A stretch of DNA of 64,000 bases from Lotus japonicus (GCF_012489685.1 NC_080045.1:14781648-14845647), one strand, 5' to 3'; numbered from the stretch's first letter, positions 35,273-46,281 are shown. Notes: generated by a model not told the origin, from the sequence alone. A program made the numbers and translations.

Positions 35273-35637
35273 GTTAAATAAAGTTTTTGACTTTGTATAA
35301 TGCACTATGTTTTAAAATGGTCCTTTCCAGGAGTAAAGTTTGAACTCAGTCCCTACTGTTTGATAAACTACCTGGTTTTGGTCCCTGTCAGTCAGTGACC
35401 TTCGCCACTAACTCATTAATTAACATAACCCCGAACGGATTGGTGTAGCCATGTGGCAATTACACGTAGATCAGTGAAGCCATGGGGCAATGCCACCAGA
35501 CTACCACCTCTGACAAGAACCAAAACCAAGTAGTTTCTCAAACACTAGGGACTGAGTTCAAACTTTGTTTCGGAAAAGGATCATTTTTTAAACTTAGTGT
35601 ATTATACAGGGACCAAAACCTTATTTAACCATGTTAT
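35273..35637. mobile_element. MITE-like inverted-repeat element, copy 1
   Basis: Terminal inverted repeats begin GGTTAAATAA and include AGTAAAGTTTGAACT and its complement AGTTCAAACTTTGTTT. Related copies lie at 36318-36677 and 59040-59393, shared through duplication of the surrounding DNA. Confidence 0.75.
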
Positions 35638-36317
35638 ATATTCAAAATGTGTATATGACATTGATCTATGCATCTAAATTAATATTAAACAATGTTAGAT
35701 TCATACAAGATTTTATAGATATGATTTATGTTATAAATAAATGAAACTCTTTAAATATTAATTAGAATGAAAGAGGAAGACACAATAAATCACACATGAC
35801 CTTATAATGTCTCACATGAGAAATCCTAAACCCTTAAATTTTTAAAAACTTCTAGTAAATTGCATTTGAAACATGATTGAAATTGTAACATTCTGAACCG
35901 CGTATAAGAATCAATGAAATGTTATAGCATGGTGCCTTTTCATATAAAGTGTTTTTCCTCGTGTAACATATTTTCCTTTCTATATTATTACACATTACTA
36001 TATATTTATTCAATTCTCGATCTGATTGCCTGACTCGCTGGTCTGATCCAATTTTTAAAACACTAATTGTGGCTGGGAGTTGCACTATAGGAATAGGTAA
36101 TATATATTTTGAAGGAAAAGTTAAATTCTTTTAGTGTTGTAAAATGCTCTTGTAATCTTACTTGGATGTTGTAGGGTATTAATGTCTCCTTAAGAAAGTA
36201 ATTCATAAAATCAAACTTTCAACTAGAGACTAAACAACAACTTTTCACCAGTAAAATAAAGTTACACCGCTGCACTACATTAACTTTAACTATTTATCAT
36301 CTTTATTTCATTATATA

Positions 36318-36677
36318 GGGTTAAATAAGGTTTTTTGTCTTTGTATAATGTGCTAAATTTTAAAATGGTCATTCTCAGGAGTAAAGTTTGAACTCGGTCC
36401 CTACTGTTTGAAACTACCTGGTTTTGGTCCCTGTCAGTCGGTGATCTCCGCCACTAACTCGTTAATTAACATGACCCCGACAGGATTGGTTAAGTCATGT
36501 GACAATTACACGTAGATCAGTGAAGCCATGGGGCAAAGGCCACCAGACTACCACCTCTGACAAGGACCTAAACCAAGTAGTTTCTCAAACACTAGGGATT
36601 GAGTTCAAACTTTGTTTCGGAAAATGATCATTTCCAAACTTAGCGTATTATATAGGGACCAAAACCTTATTTAACCA
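36318..36677. mobile_element. MITE-like inverted-repeat element, copy 2
   Basis: Same element as 35273-35637, in tandem unit 2. Confidence 0.75.
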
Positions 36678-36741
36678 TGTTATATATTTCTAAAATGTGT
36701 ATATGACATTGATCTATGCTTCTAAATAAATAAATGAAACT

Positions 36742-37361
36742 AGACTTAGATCCGCGCGATGCGTGGAGGGCACTATCACTTGACACTGATTGCAATGCAA
36801 CTGTTGTTATTGGATAGGCCGGTGCAAACATGTTGTCGAATATATGATTCTTAAAATCTAAACAGTTTTACTTAAAAATGAGACAAGCTAGGATCCTTGT
36901 ATCGCGAGACCCAATTGTCACTGTTATAGTCGACTATAGTCCAATTACATTCGAGGATCACCGCCGCTGCTGTCATTTTTGCCACTAACTACTCATCTAC
37001 AACTCAGCCACCAACTCGGATTCAAGATTTAGGTTGAAGAAGGAAAACATTTTTTAATTATTTAATTTAATACTAAATCTTTCACATTGTAGTATTGAAT
37101 GATTCGTTTTTAAAATTGTTAATTGATACGTTTTTATTAACGTTATTAATTGATATGTTACTAATACAATATTGTGAGTAATAATAGTTTAGTGTTGTGT
37201 ATTGTTACAAAAGTGTGAAAACAGAAATTGTTTGAGAAGATGCAAGGATATGGTTTAGATTGCCACCTAGGATTAAAAACTAATATAAAAGTAAAAAGAT
37301 GATATTGCATCACTACAGCCCGCGCTTCAGAATTACAATATTATAATAGAAATAGATAGAT
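36742..37361. mobile_element. 620-bp insertion of unknown class
   Basis: Flanked by the direct repeat AAACT at 36737-36741 and 37362-37366. The matching place in tandem unit 1 (about 35750) has AAACT once and no insertion. It begins AGACTTAGATCCGCGCGATG and has CAGCCCGCGCTTCAG near its right end. It is also present in block B (about 59459-60090). No coding sequence or clear terminal inverted repeat was seen. Confidence 0.6.
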
Positions 37362-38099
37362 AAACTCTTTAAATATCAATTAGAATGAAAGAGGAAGACA
37401 CACTATCACACTTGACCTTATAATCTTATAAATGTCTCACATGGGAATCCTAAACCCTTAAATTTTTAAAATTTTCTAGTAGTAAATTACATTTGAAACA
37501 GTATTGAAATTGTGACATTCTGAACCACGTATAAAGTGCTTGGTGCCTTTTCATATAAAGTGTTTTTCCTCGTGTAATATATTTTCCTTTCTATATTATT
37601 ACACATTACTATATATTTATTCAGGACATATATGCATATAACAATATAGTTGAGGAATAAAATTAATAAAATTAATGTTTATGCTTATAATTAACGTAAA
37701 ATTATTATTTTTTTGTTTAAAAAAATTAAGGATGAGATTTTAGACTGAAATTTGTTGAAATAAATTAAAAATATTACTATTAATATTGTAATTATTAATT
37801 CTTAAAGGAAATGAGGTGATAAATGCATTGTATTTTCGTATAAGGAAAGAAGGTAATTGAGTTAAATTATTATGCTAAATATTATATTGAGATTATTTAA
37901 GCACTAAAATTCCTACTAAAAATATAGATTGAAAATCTGGAAAATAAATTAATGACAAAAAATAAAATATTGAAATTCTACCATCTTCTTAGAATATTTT
38001 TTTTAATTGTTGAACTTTAAGGAATTAAGATTAGGATGTCCTGCTTTGGAATAACAGGATATGCATGAACATGAATGAATCATAGCAGAGCAGCCTCAA

Positions 38100-38106
38100 T
38101 ATAAAT
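38100..38106 (+). promoter_or_regulatory. TATA box of the truncated UGT
   Basis: TATAAAT 89 bp upstream of the ATG at 38189. The same motif precedes the intact duplicate at 60841-60847, so the truncated gene keeps its promoter. Confidence 0.65.
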
Positions 38107-38188
38107 CCTAATCTGAAATGCCGCTTGAAACATGTCAGAATTGCCTTCATATTTCAATCTTCTAGTGACACAAAAAAAGCCAGCAATA

Positions 38189-38896
38189 ATGGGTTCAATT
38201 ACATCACCATGCAACCTTCACTTCATATTCATCCCTTTCATGGCACCTGGTCACATTCTTCCGATGGTTGATATGGCCAAGTTGTTATCCCAGCGTGATG
38301 TGAAAGTCACCAAAGTCACCACACCCCTCAATGCCACCAAAATCAAAGCTAGCATTGATAGAGAGATTCAATCAGGCTCACCAATCCAACTTCTACCAGT
38401 GAAATTCCCAAATGTTGAAGCTGGAATACCAGAAGGATGTGAGAGCCTTGAAACTCTGCCTTCAATGGATCTCAGGGAGAATTTCTTCACAGCTTTGAGT
38501 CTATGGCAGAAACCACTTGAAGGACTTCTTGAAAAGTTGAACCCCTTTCCAAGCTGCATTGTATCTGACATGAACATTGCATGTGTTGCTGATATCTCCA
38601 CCAAATTCAAAGTCCCAAGAATAATCTTTGATGGGACTAGTTGCTTCAATCTCCTATGCAATCACAATTTGCACACTTCAAAGGTCTGTGAAACTGTATC
38701 TGATTCAAATCAATTTATAGTTATCCCTGGATTGCCACACAGAATTGAAATGAAGAAATCTCAATTACCTGTGATTTTCACCCCTGGCCCAAACCAAAAG
38801 CTGAATGCTGTACGCGAGAGAATCAGGGAATCTGAGGCACAAGCATATGGGATAGTGGTGAATAGTTTTAAAGAGTTGGAGGAAGCGTTCAAGTGA
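38189..38896 (+). pseudogene. UDP-glycosyltransferase, UGT73 type, 3' half deleted (block A right gene)
   Basis: The start MGSITSPCNL and the first 232 codons match the intact gene at 60923 almost exactly, including the catalytic loop FIPFMAPGHILPM and CIVSDMNIACVADI. At 38885 the sequence jumps to what in block B lies at 63375, so the C-terminal half with the PSPG sugar-donor box is gone. A chance stop codon follows after AFK. Compared with block B, 1755 bp (equivalent to 61620-63374) are missing, joined at a 2-bp AG shared by both sides. The product would have an acceptor-side domain only and cannot bind UDP-sugar. Confidence 0.95.
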
Positions 38897-39367
38897 ATGC
38901 CAACGAGACCTGGGGCCCTCGCTCACGTTTGAACCATGAGGATTCGAGATCCGAAGTCATATTTCCCTAAATTTTAAAAAATATACAGATTCAATTATGA
39001 TCAAATAATTAGAATAAATATAGAATAATTTAAAATTTGTCATAGTGATCATAAACTACTTGTAACAGGATGATCACTACAAAAATTCACTGGTTTGGCA
39101 TCGGTCAGTTTCCTCGTTTAGCGTCGGTTAGAACCGCCGCTAAATGGACTAACGACGGTCACCTAACTAACACTAAATTCGGCGCCACAAAGCAAACTAG
39201 CGGCGGCAAAAGGCAATCGCCAGCACAACCGCTGCTAGATGCGTTTTAAAGAACTAGTGTCACTCTAAACTGATGTGAAACATATATTTTGAATTGGGAA
39301 TTATGATCAAATCCTAAGTCTCAAACTATCCAAATCGCCCAAGATGGTAGGAAGTGAGATAACCCAT
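38886..39367. repeat. Duplicated downstream segment, copy A
   Basis: Matches 63375-63855 closely (GCGTTCAAGTGAATGCC at the start, GGTAGGAAGTGAGATAACCC at the end). It includes a CACTA terminus. Confidence 0.85.
39075..39260 (+). mobile_element. CACTA terminus fragment, copy A
   Basis: CACTACAAAAATTCACTGG is followed by subterminal motifs in both orientations: GTTAGAACCGCCGCTAAATGG, ACTAGCGGCGGC and ACCGCTGCTAGATGCG. The opposite end is not present. The subterminal motif (TAGCGGCGG) differs from that of the 12-kb CACTA (GTAGCGGTT), so it is a different family. Confidence 0.7.
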
Positions 39368-41795
39368 TGTAAGATCAAGTTTTGATCTAGTAGTACAACT
39401 CTATGTTTTGATGATTACAAGTTAACCTTTTGATATGAACAATTGTGGTACTCTAACGTGTTTTTCTGAGTGTGCTATTTACAGGCTCTGACCTCAACTC
39501 AATCTCACACAAATCAGAAGCACTGTGTATAAAGAGTGACCCAAGCAACGCTTTCGCATTCACCATGTTCAGTATGAACAGTGGAAAAGCTTCAGAAGTT
39601 CTGAAGCTATACAAACTCTGATGTGGACTCAGTCGCTAGAAGCTCTGAAGATCCAGAAGTTCTGATAACCAAGAAACACTGAAGGTTCAGATGTTCTGAT
39701 GGTGTAGAAGACTCTGAAGATCCAGAAGCTGAATAGTGGAAACTCTGAAGTCCAGAAGCAAGAAACTCTGAAGGCCATGTTCTTCCCTCTGAGTTCAGAA
39801 TCAGAAGATACAATGGTCAGAGGATCTGTGCTTTCCCTCTGACTCTGATCAACCGGCTTCACAAGTTCCAATATGAAGTATTCCCCTGATCAGAAGTCTC
39901 CTAGGTTAAAAGGTCAAGTCGCTATCCAAGTACAAAAGCAAGTGTACCTTCCTGACGACCTACCTAACGTTCTCAGCCACAGCAGAAGCTGGATTTTCCA
40001 GAACTGCCCTCCAACGGTAGCATTTCCCATGCAACGCTCAACCCTAATCCTTGGAGTATATATAAAGGCTGAAGATTGAAAGAAGCGGCGAAGAAACTAA
40101 GTAGAAGCAACATACACGCGCAAGACATATTCAAAATATTCTAAGCTTTCTTTCATCTTGAAATTCATTGTGTTTACTATAAGCTTTTTAGAAGCACTTT
40201 CTTTGTAAACAAGAACTTCATATACAGTTGTATAGTTTGCCTTTAGGAGATCAAGGTTGATCGGATCCTAGAGAAGACTAAGAGAGTGAATCTTAGTGTA
40301 AGCTAAGTCAGTGTAATTGTTAGTCACTTGTAGGTTTCAAGTGCAGTTGTAACTCTTACCTGATTAGTGGATTGCCTTCATTCTAAGAAGGAAGAAATCA
40401 CCTTAACGGGTGGACTGGAGTAGCTTGAGTGATTTATCAAGTGAACCAGGATAAAATCCTTGTGTGCTTTTCTATCTCTTATCTTTTGCACTTAAGTTCT
40501 CGAAAGATTTGCCAAAATCTTTAAGGTGGAAGTCTTGTACTGAAAACGTTATTCAAACCCCCCCCCCTTTCTACCGTTTTTCATACCTTCACCCATGACA
40601 GCCACTGGCTTATCAGCCGAATATCCTACAAGAGGACGACGCAAAGTCCCCAACCCTTACTACATCCTAACATGAAAACATGCTCAAAGAAGGAAGTGAC
40701 AATAGATGAGATGACAGACTTAACAAATTGAAGAATGGGTTGGAGATGTTGGGGAAGAAACCACATGTGCGTTTCTTGAAGTGGTAACTTCCTGATAGAG
40801 GCAATTTCAAATATGGCAAGAGTAGAAGAAGGATAAATAACTCCCTTCTCTTTGAATTACAAAGGGCGACATTTCACACCCCACGATTCATCATTACGCG
40901 GCCTTCTGGAAATGTCAATCCTCACAAGTCGAAGAGAGGTAATTGCTTGACTTAAAGAAAGGTAAAGTTCGCCTAGCAAAACCTTACCCAAACAAACATC
41001 AGCACCTTCGTGTAGAAGTTGAGCCAGAAGCACGAATTTTTGAGGAACCTGGAGGGACTTAGAGCACAAGAAAAAAGCAGATAGCCAAAAGAGGAGGAAA
41101 GCTACATGTTCCGAGTCGGACACATTTGCAGAGGTCTTATTATGGTTTCTCAGAATGAAGCTTTTATAGGTCAAGTGGTTGTAATCCAATTTGATTTCTT
41201 TTTTGACATGGAGGTCAAATGTGAAAGAAGAGCCTGTGGGTCGAAGGCCAGCAATGGCAGCTGCATCTAGGAAAGTAGGTGTGATCATCCCGTGAGGAGT
41301 GTGGAAGGTATTGGTCGAACATTCCCAAAAGAAAAAGGAGCTGGCTAACATGGCAGGATGATAGATAATTTTCGACCTTGAAAGTTGGATTATGTCGAAA
41401 ATACCTAAAGATTTCCAAAAATTGTCTTTCACTTTTTCGACTTTATTAAGCCATTCAATGTAGGGATTCGTCTTCACTGGGGGTGAAGACCGGAAAGCTC
41501 TAGGTGGGTCACCTAGAACAGATAGGTTGTAGGAATCCCTAAAGGCCAAAATCTTTTCATTTGGAAGAGGTGAAGGAAAAAATGCAGATGCATTCTTAGG
41601 AAAAATGGGTTGATAAGGCCCTAAATATGCATGTGTTTTATCACCAATGAAGAAGGGGATAATTACCTGGGAATTACAGATTTTCACCTTCTCTTCTTCA
41701 TTGGGAGGTTCCGGGACATAAGTTCTTCCCTCAACCTCAATGGGTTTTGGAAGAAATGCAGCGGACGGGACCTAGGAAGAAGACGTAGACGTCAT
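39300..41795 (-). pseudogene. Plant mobile domain (PMD, aminotransferase-like) pseudogene
   Basis: A frame from the ATG at 41795 has a stop at codon 8 (41772-41774). It then runs open through FLPKPIEVEGRTYVPEPP and a long PMD-like region at 41687-40860, with YHPAMLASSFFFWECSTNTF, PHGMITPTFLDAAAIAGLRP and FLLFWLSAFFLC. A second stop (TAA, 40857-40859) interrupts it, after which PMD-like residues continue (YPSSTLAIFEIASIRKLP). A solo LTR then splits it at 39368-40591. PMD proteins occur both as host genes (MAIN/MAIL-type) and as passengers of transposons. This one lies antisense to, and just upstream of, a Gypsy-type LTR at 42299. Confidence 0.8.
39368..40591 (+). mobile_element. Solo LTR, Sirevirus (Copia)-like, 1224 bp
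   Basis: TGTAAGATCAAG...CCTTCA with 5-bp duplication CCCAT at 39363-39367 and 40592-40596. Block B has the empty site AACCCATGACAGCC at 63851-63864. Near its end, GTGAACCAGGATAAAATCC and a C-rich run followed by TTTCTACC resemble legume Sirevirus (SIRE1/Maximus-type) LTRs. There are no internal genes, so it arose by recombination between the two LTRs. Confidence 0.92.
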
Positions 41796-42298
41796 GGTAG
41801 TTGGCGGAGAGCCGGATGAAGACGATGTCGCAATGGTGGTGTCGGTAAAGGTTTGCGTGAACCAAAGTGGTTCTAACAGAGCTCTGAAACTCAAGAAAGT
41901 TACAGAAGGTTGAAGGTGGGTTTTTAGAGAGTAAAAGCTAGAGGTTGAAGAAGAAGTAGAAGTGGGAAATTTTCTCACTTATTTATAGGCTTGAGCCTGA
42001 GCAAGATGAGCGGTTAGGATTGCACCAGATTCCAAACATTGTTCAATGGGAATAAATAAAATCCGTTTGAATTCTGAGTGGGGTATGGCAGTTTCCATTT
42101 TCATGATTACCATTGAAGAACGTGTCTGACATGATTAGACATTTATGGTAATGGAGTATGGAAGTTGTTAAAGGTTAAAAGGGACTTTTACCTTGTCATA
42201 AATGAAAAGGGAAAAACTAGCATTTAGTGTTCGGTCGAAATCATGTAAGACGAAAATATCATTTTTCTGATCGAAAAAATGATATTTTGGGGGGCATC
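41796..42298. other. Spacer between PMD pseudogene and Gypsy-type LTR
   Basis: AT-rich, ending in GATATTTTGGGGGGCATC, a polypurine tract directly before the LTR at 42299. It is probably the 3' internal region of a retrotransposon. Confidence 0.55.
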
Positions 42299-42947
42299 TG
42301 TTAACCAAAAAGTTTGGATAATTTCGACCTATGTTGTATAATTCGATTTGATGATAAAGTCGAAAATTAGAAGATTCAGGAAAAATCTGTTAAGTGTCAA
42401 GTGACCTCGACATGTTGATTTCGACTAAAAAGTTTCCTTCGAGGTAAATGAAGTTCAGCACAGGAAGCTGGTTATTTTGGATACAGCTCATGAAAGACAC
42501 GTATAAGATGTGAGGACACGTGCAGGACGAAGGAGCGCATAGAAGACACTTGTAATTGTTTTATCATTTGACCGTTAGGAATCAGTTACATGTTGGGTCT
42601 ATAAATAGTAGATTTTTGTATAGAATTAGGGGTTTGGAATCTTTACTCGAAATAACTCTCAAGCGCTTACAATCGATCACAATGATTACAAGCCAAGTTA
42701 GAGGAAAACGTAGGGATTCGTGAAACACTTTGTACTTTAAATTCAATTGTTATTCAGAAAGTTTACTTATTTCCTTATTTACTTTAGTCGAATTTATCTG
42801 TTTTGTTTCCAACTTTCTATCAATTTTCTTTAGTTTTTCTTGATTGAATTAAGTTTATTTTCACCAAAGAACCCAAGAGGACTCGAATCCAGTCCCCAGA
42901 TTGATCATTGGATTCTCTTATTTGTTTACCAAAATTTGGTGTAAACA
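42299..42947 (+). mobile_element. LTR of a Gypsy-type retrotransposon
   Basis: TGTTAACC...GTAAACA, 649 bp, preceded by a polypurine tract (TTTTGGGGGGCATC). It contains TCTATAAATAGTAG near 42600, a likely TATA box. No second LTR is seen in the window. The internal sequence to its left carries the PMD pseudogene in antisense. Confidence 0.7.
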
Positions 42948-43178
42948 GCCCCCTCACGCAAGAGCCATTTGGGCTTGAAGTGTGGATAAATGCACAGGCC
43001 ATCCTACTATGTGCTTAATTAAATTCCACTTTTTAATTAGAAAGTAAGGGGAGTAAGGATCGAACTCTAGACCTCTCGGCCATAGATTCTCTAATACCAT
43101 GTCAAACAACCACTTATCGCAAAAGCTTAAGTTGTTAGGTAAGGGCCAAATGAATGATTTTATATTATATTCTAACAG
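42948..43178 (-). mobile_element. TRIM remnant lacking its 3' LTR
   Basis: On the minus strand, an LTR-like segment (43178-43099, TGTTAGAATATAA...TTTGACA) is followed at once by TGGTATTAGAG, which resembles a tRNA-iMet primer site. About 130 bp of non-coding interior ends in the polypurine GCGTGAGGGGGC at 42948-42959. Where the second LTR should start, the Gypsy-type LTR begins instead. Confidence 0.6.
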
Positions 43179-43749
43179 TTTCGCTTATCAACCATTAATT
43201 GTTTTGGTACATAAATTGGTCAAGTCTTGGCCCTTTATGCACAAGGTTGATTATGTTTATATTTCGGACTTTGACATGTTGGTTTGTGATGTTTGGGCTA
43301 ATGGTACGTACATGGTCCTTGAATTCTTTGACTACTCGCGTTGCCTCATTAAATTCCGATACTACCTTAGCCTTCAAATACTAATGTTGGGGATTCTTGG
43401 ATTTGATGAAAGGGTAACACAAAGGGTCTTTATTCGACTTATTCCGCGTATGTCTAGGCTCTGAATGCTATTTCATCCTCATCACTTTGTGATCCTACAT
43501 TTTTGCAGCTTTGGCATCTTAAATTTCCATAGAAAAGGAAGCTCTTTCCCTATTGTTCTTCTCCACAACTCTCTTCCAACCATTAGTACCCTTAGATTTA
43601 ATAAGGGTTTGGCTCCTTTTGATGTGTGCTCTCAGTGTTCGAATTGTAAGGAAACTACAAATCATTGCATGTGAGATTGCATCCATGCTAGGGAAGTTCA
43701 AACTAGACTAGGGGTTCCCACAGACTTGGCTTTCTTTCATTATGTGTTA

Positions 43750-44277
43750 TGTTGAGAATTCAAGTGCGGAGTTGGAGTCCCACATTGGTTAAGTTTGGGT
43801 GAGGAGAAGACTTTATAAGAAGATGGACCCATAAACCTAATGCCTTAAGGTTTTGGGTTAAGATGTGGCGTCGATATCTCTTGGTGTCTTACTCCTTGGC
43901 CCATGGGCTCCCCTGTCTCCCCCAACAAGTGGTATCAGAGCCGATGGTTGGTGTAGCCATGGTTACGGCTCCTTGTGTCGAAAGTCTTCCTAGCGGTGTG
44001 GCTAGGCGGCGGGTTCCGTTGACGCGGTGAAGCGAACGGCGGTGCAAGGGTGGATATGCTTCCGCGGTGGGGGGGGGCCATGATAATGTGGTGGTTACTC
44101 GCACTTGAGGGGGAGATTGTTGAGAATTCAAGTGCGGAGTTGGAGTCCCACATTGGTTAAGTTTGGGTGAGGAGAAGACTTTATAAGAAGATGGACCCAT
44201 GAACCTAATGCCTTAAGGTTTTGGGTTAAGATGTGGCGTTACTCCTTGGCCCATGGGCTCCCCTGTCTCCCCCAACA
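43750..44277 (+). mobile_element. TRIM (terminal-repeat retrotransposon in miniature), 528 bp
   Basis: The left LTR 43750-43927 (178 bp) and right LTR 44118-44277 (160 bp) both run TGTTGAGAATTC...CCCCCAACA. The only notable difference is an 18-bp gap in the right one. The primer site TGGTATCAGAGC (43930-43941) and polypurine CTTGAGGGGGAGAT (44104-44117) are complete. The 190-bp interior has no coding capacity. The flanking TGTTA/TGTTC may be a 5-bp duplication with one mismatch. Confidence 0.93.
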
Positions 44278-44795
44278 TGTTCGAACTTGGATTGGTTTCT
44301 TGATCCATCATAAGGATCAATGTCGCTTTGACATTATTCTTTGGTGGCCTCTGTATTAGAAGAACAATGCTATCATTAATAATTCTCCGTGATGTTGCCT
44401 CTTCTATTGCAAACTGGGATGAGTTCCTAACGCATGCAATTACTATAGATTAGGATCAATCTAGGAAACTGCTAAGGTCTTGCCAAAGGTCAAACTAGGT
44501 AAAGCTCAATATAGATGGGTGCTTCAGAGTGAACAACCATCGTATTGGTTATGGTGGCCTCTTGCGCAATGCATCCGTTGGTTGGTTGGGTGTTTTTCTG
44601 GATCGTCAACTCATTCGTGCGCCCTCTCCGCTAAGCTCATGGCCATCAAGCATAGCCTTCTCCTCGTCTGAGATTTGAGTTATACGCGAGTTTGTGTGAG
44701 AATGACTCTCTAAATGCTAATATGATGTTGGAGTATCCTCCTCTATTATCGCATTTAGGTGCCATGTTGTTGGACATTGCTCCTATCTCTAACCA

Positions 44796-45507
44796 ATGAC
44801 GGATCCAGAAATTTGGTTCAGTGAGGGCAATATATACCTGTAAATTCGTATAAAAGTTTTTAATATATACTATTAGAAGTTAGTGCATTTTTTACCAAAA
44901 AGAGGACACAAGTGAGACATTTTTTACTAAAGAAGTCATAAAAAATAACATATTTTATTACTGAAGTGAGGGAATTTTGCAATATGGAATACAAGTGAGA
45001 GCATTTAACAATGTGGAACACAAGTGATGACATTTTTTTACCAAAATGGCCACAAAAAACCACATACTTTTACTACTCAATTTTTTTTTCTAATGATTCT
45101 TTTCAAAATTAAGTGAGGGAAAATGCCCTCATGGTGTTGTACTTGAATCCGTCTCTGCTTACCACTAGACCCAGGATGCAGAAATTTAATGTTGTGAGGG
45201 CAATATATAAATATATATATATATATATAAATTTGTAAAAAAAAATTAACACATACTATTAGAAGTGAGACATTTTTTACTAAAGGAGACACAATGATGA
45301 CATTTTTTATAAAGGACCATAAAAACCACAAATTTTTACTACTCAAGTGAGGGCATTTAGCAATGTGGAGCACAAGTGAGGGAATTTTTTTACCAACGGT
45401 GCCATAAAAAACACATACTTTTACTACTTAATTTTTTTTCTAGTGATTTTTTACAAAATCAAGTGAGGGCACTTGCCCTCATAGTCACCTACCTACATCC
45501 GTCCCTG
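44796..45507. mobile_element. Non-autonomous DNA element, tandem dimer, 712 bp
   Basis: Flanked by a 10-bp direct repeat TCTCTAACCA at 44786-44795 and 45508-45517. The ends are ATGACGGATCC on the left and ACATCCGTCCCTG on the right, inverted forms of GACGGAT. The interior repeats itself: TCCAGAAATTTGG...GTGAGGGCAATATAT recurs at 45175-45210, and TTTTTACTACTCAA...GTGAGGG recurs, so two monomers lie head to tail. The duplication length suggests a Mutator-like origin. Confidence 0.7.
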
Positions 45508-46111
45508 TCTCTAACCACCCATGGTGTGTTTCTTTCTGTCATGTTAGGCGTGAAGCCAATGTGTGTGTGCTGACAAGTGATGATAGGAATTAATATGGTA
45601 TTTTTGTCTTTGTTTTCTTATCTTTTTCCTAGGTTTTATTATCTTTTTAGTTGATTTATTAGAGTCTTTAGTTGCATTTAGTACTTTTACTATTTTAGAG
45701 TCATCATTTGCATTATAGTCCTTTTTGAGTCTTTTATTGCATTTTAAATCCATAATAGTTGAGTCTTTTTGCATTGAAGTCCTTAGTCTAGATGTTAGAG
45801 CATTTAGGGGCATTGTTGGAAGGAATCTTGTAACTTATAATCTGATCTTTCATGGAATTATATGCATTGGTTTAAGAGGTTTTAGGTTACAAAGAATGGC
45901 TTGATGGTGAATGTGCAGCCCTTAGTAAAGGTTTTTAAAGGAAGATTTTCTTGTCAAAGGAATTGCATTGATGAAGAATTACAAGGGTTCGATGAAGCAT
46001 GAAGGTTAGGAGGTTTCAGAATGAAGAATTGAAAGCCAAAAGAGCTGTTGAAGGGGGGAAGCCATAAATGAAGAAATGAGTTAAAGAGAAGATTCCCAAC
46101 CAGCGAGGTGT

Positions 46112-46270
46112 GTACGCTTGTGCGTGCACCATACTGCAGGCACATGCATGCAAAGTTAGAGGCTTGGCACTTTCAGAGAGGGTTGCACGCATGTGCGTGC
46201 ACCCCCTTGCACGCACATGCGTGGAGGCACAGTGGCTTGGCTTTTCAGCCAAGCTTGCACGCATGTGCGT
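46112..46270. repeat. Palindromic GCACGCATGTGCGTGC-type repeats in the solo LTR
   Basis: Five related units at about 46112-46129, 46140-46151, 46184-46201, 46209-46224 and 46255-46270. They alternate in orientation and end 12 bp before the LTR TATA box. Each contains a CATGC/GCATG core like plant RY elements. A role as an enhancer array is inference. Confidence 0.7.
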
Positions 46271-46281
46271 TTAATTTTGCC

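Larger units (their letters stand above)
34155..36011. repeat. Tandem duplication unit 1 (block A only)
   Basis: Begins ATTCTCGATCTGATTGC and ends TATATATTTATTCAA. It is matched by unit 2, which starts at 36012 with TTCTCGATCTGATTGCC. Unit 1 additionally holds the hairpin MULE at 34486-35256 and lacks the 620-bp segment found in unit 2. Block B carries the unit only once (about 58708-60364). Confidence 0.8.
36012..37624. repeat. Tandem duplication unit 2 (block A)
   Basis: Second copy of the unit at 34155-36011. It ends in the same TATATATTTATTCA sequence and then continues into the UGT upstream region shared with block B (from about 60362). Confidence 0.8.

Noticed and set aside
39607..40079. 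Several frames within the solo LTR
   Set aside because: They follow internal short repeats (GAAGATCCAGAAG) of the LTR and overlap on both strands.
43099..43464. 121-residue plus-strand frame
   Set aside because: Its first part is the TRIM LTR read in the opposite sense; only the later part overlaps the RNase H/zf-RVT relic.
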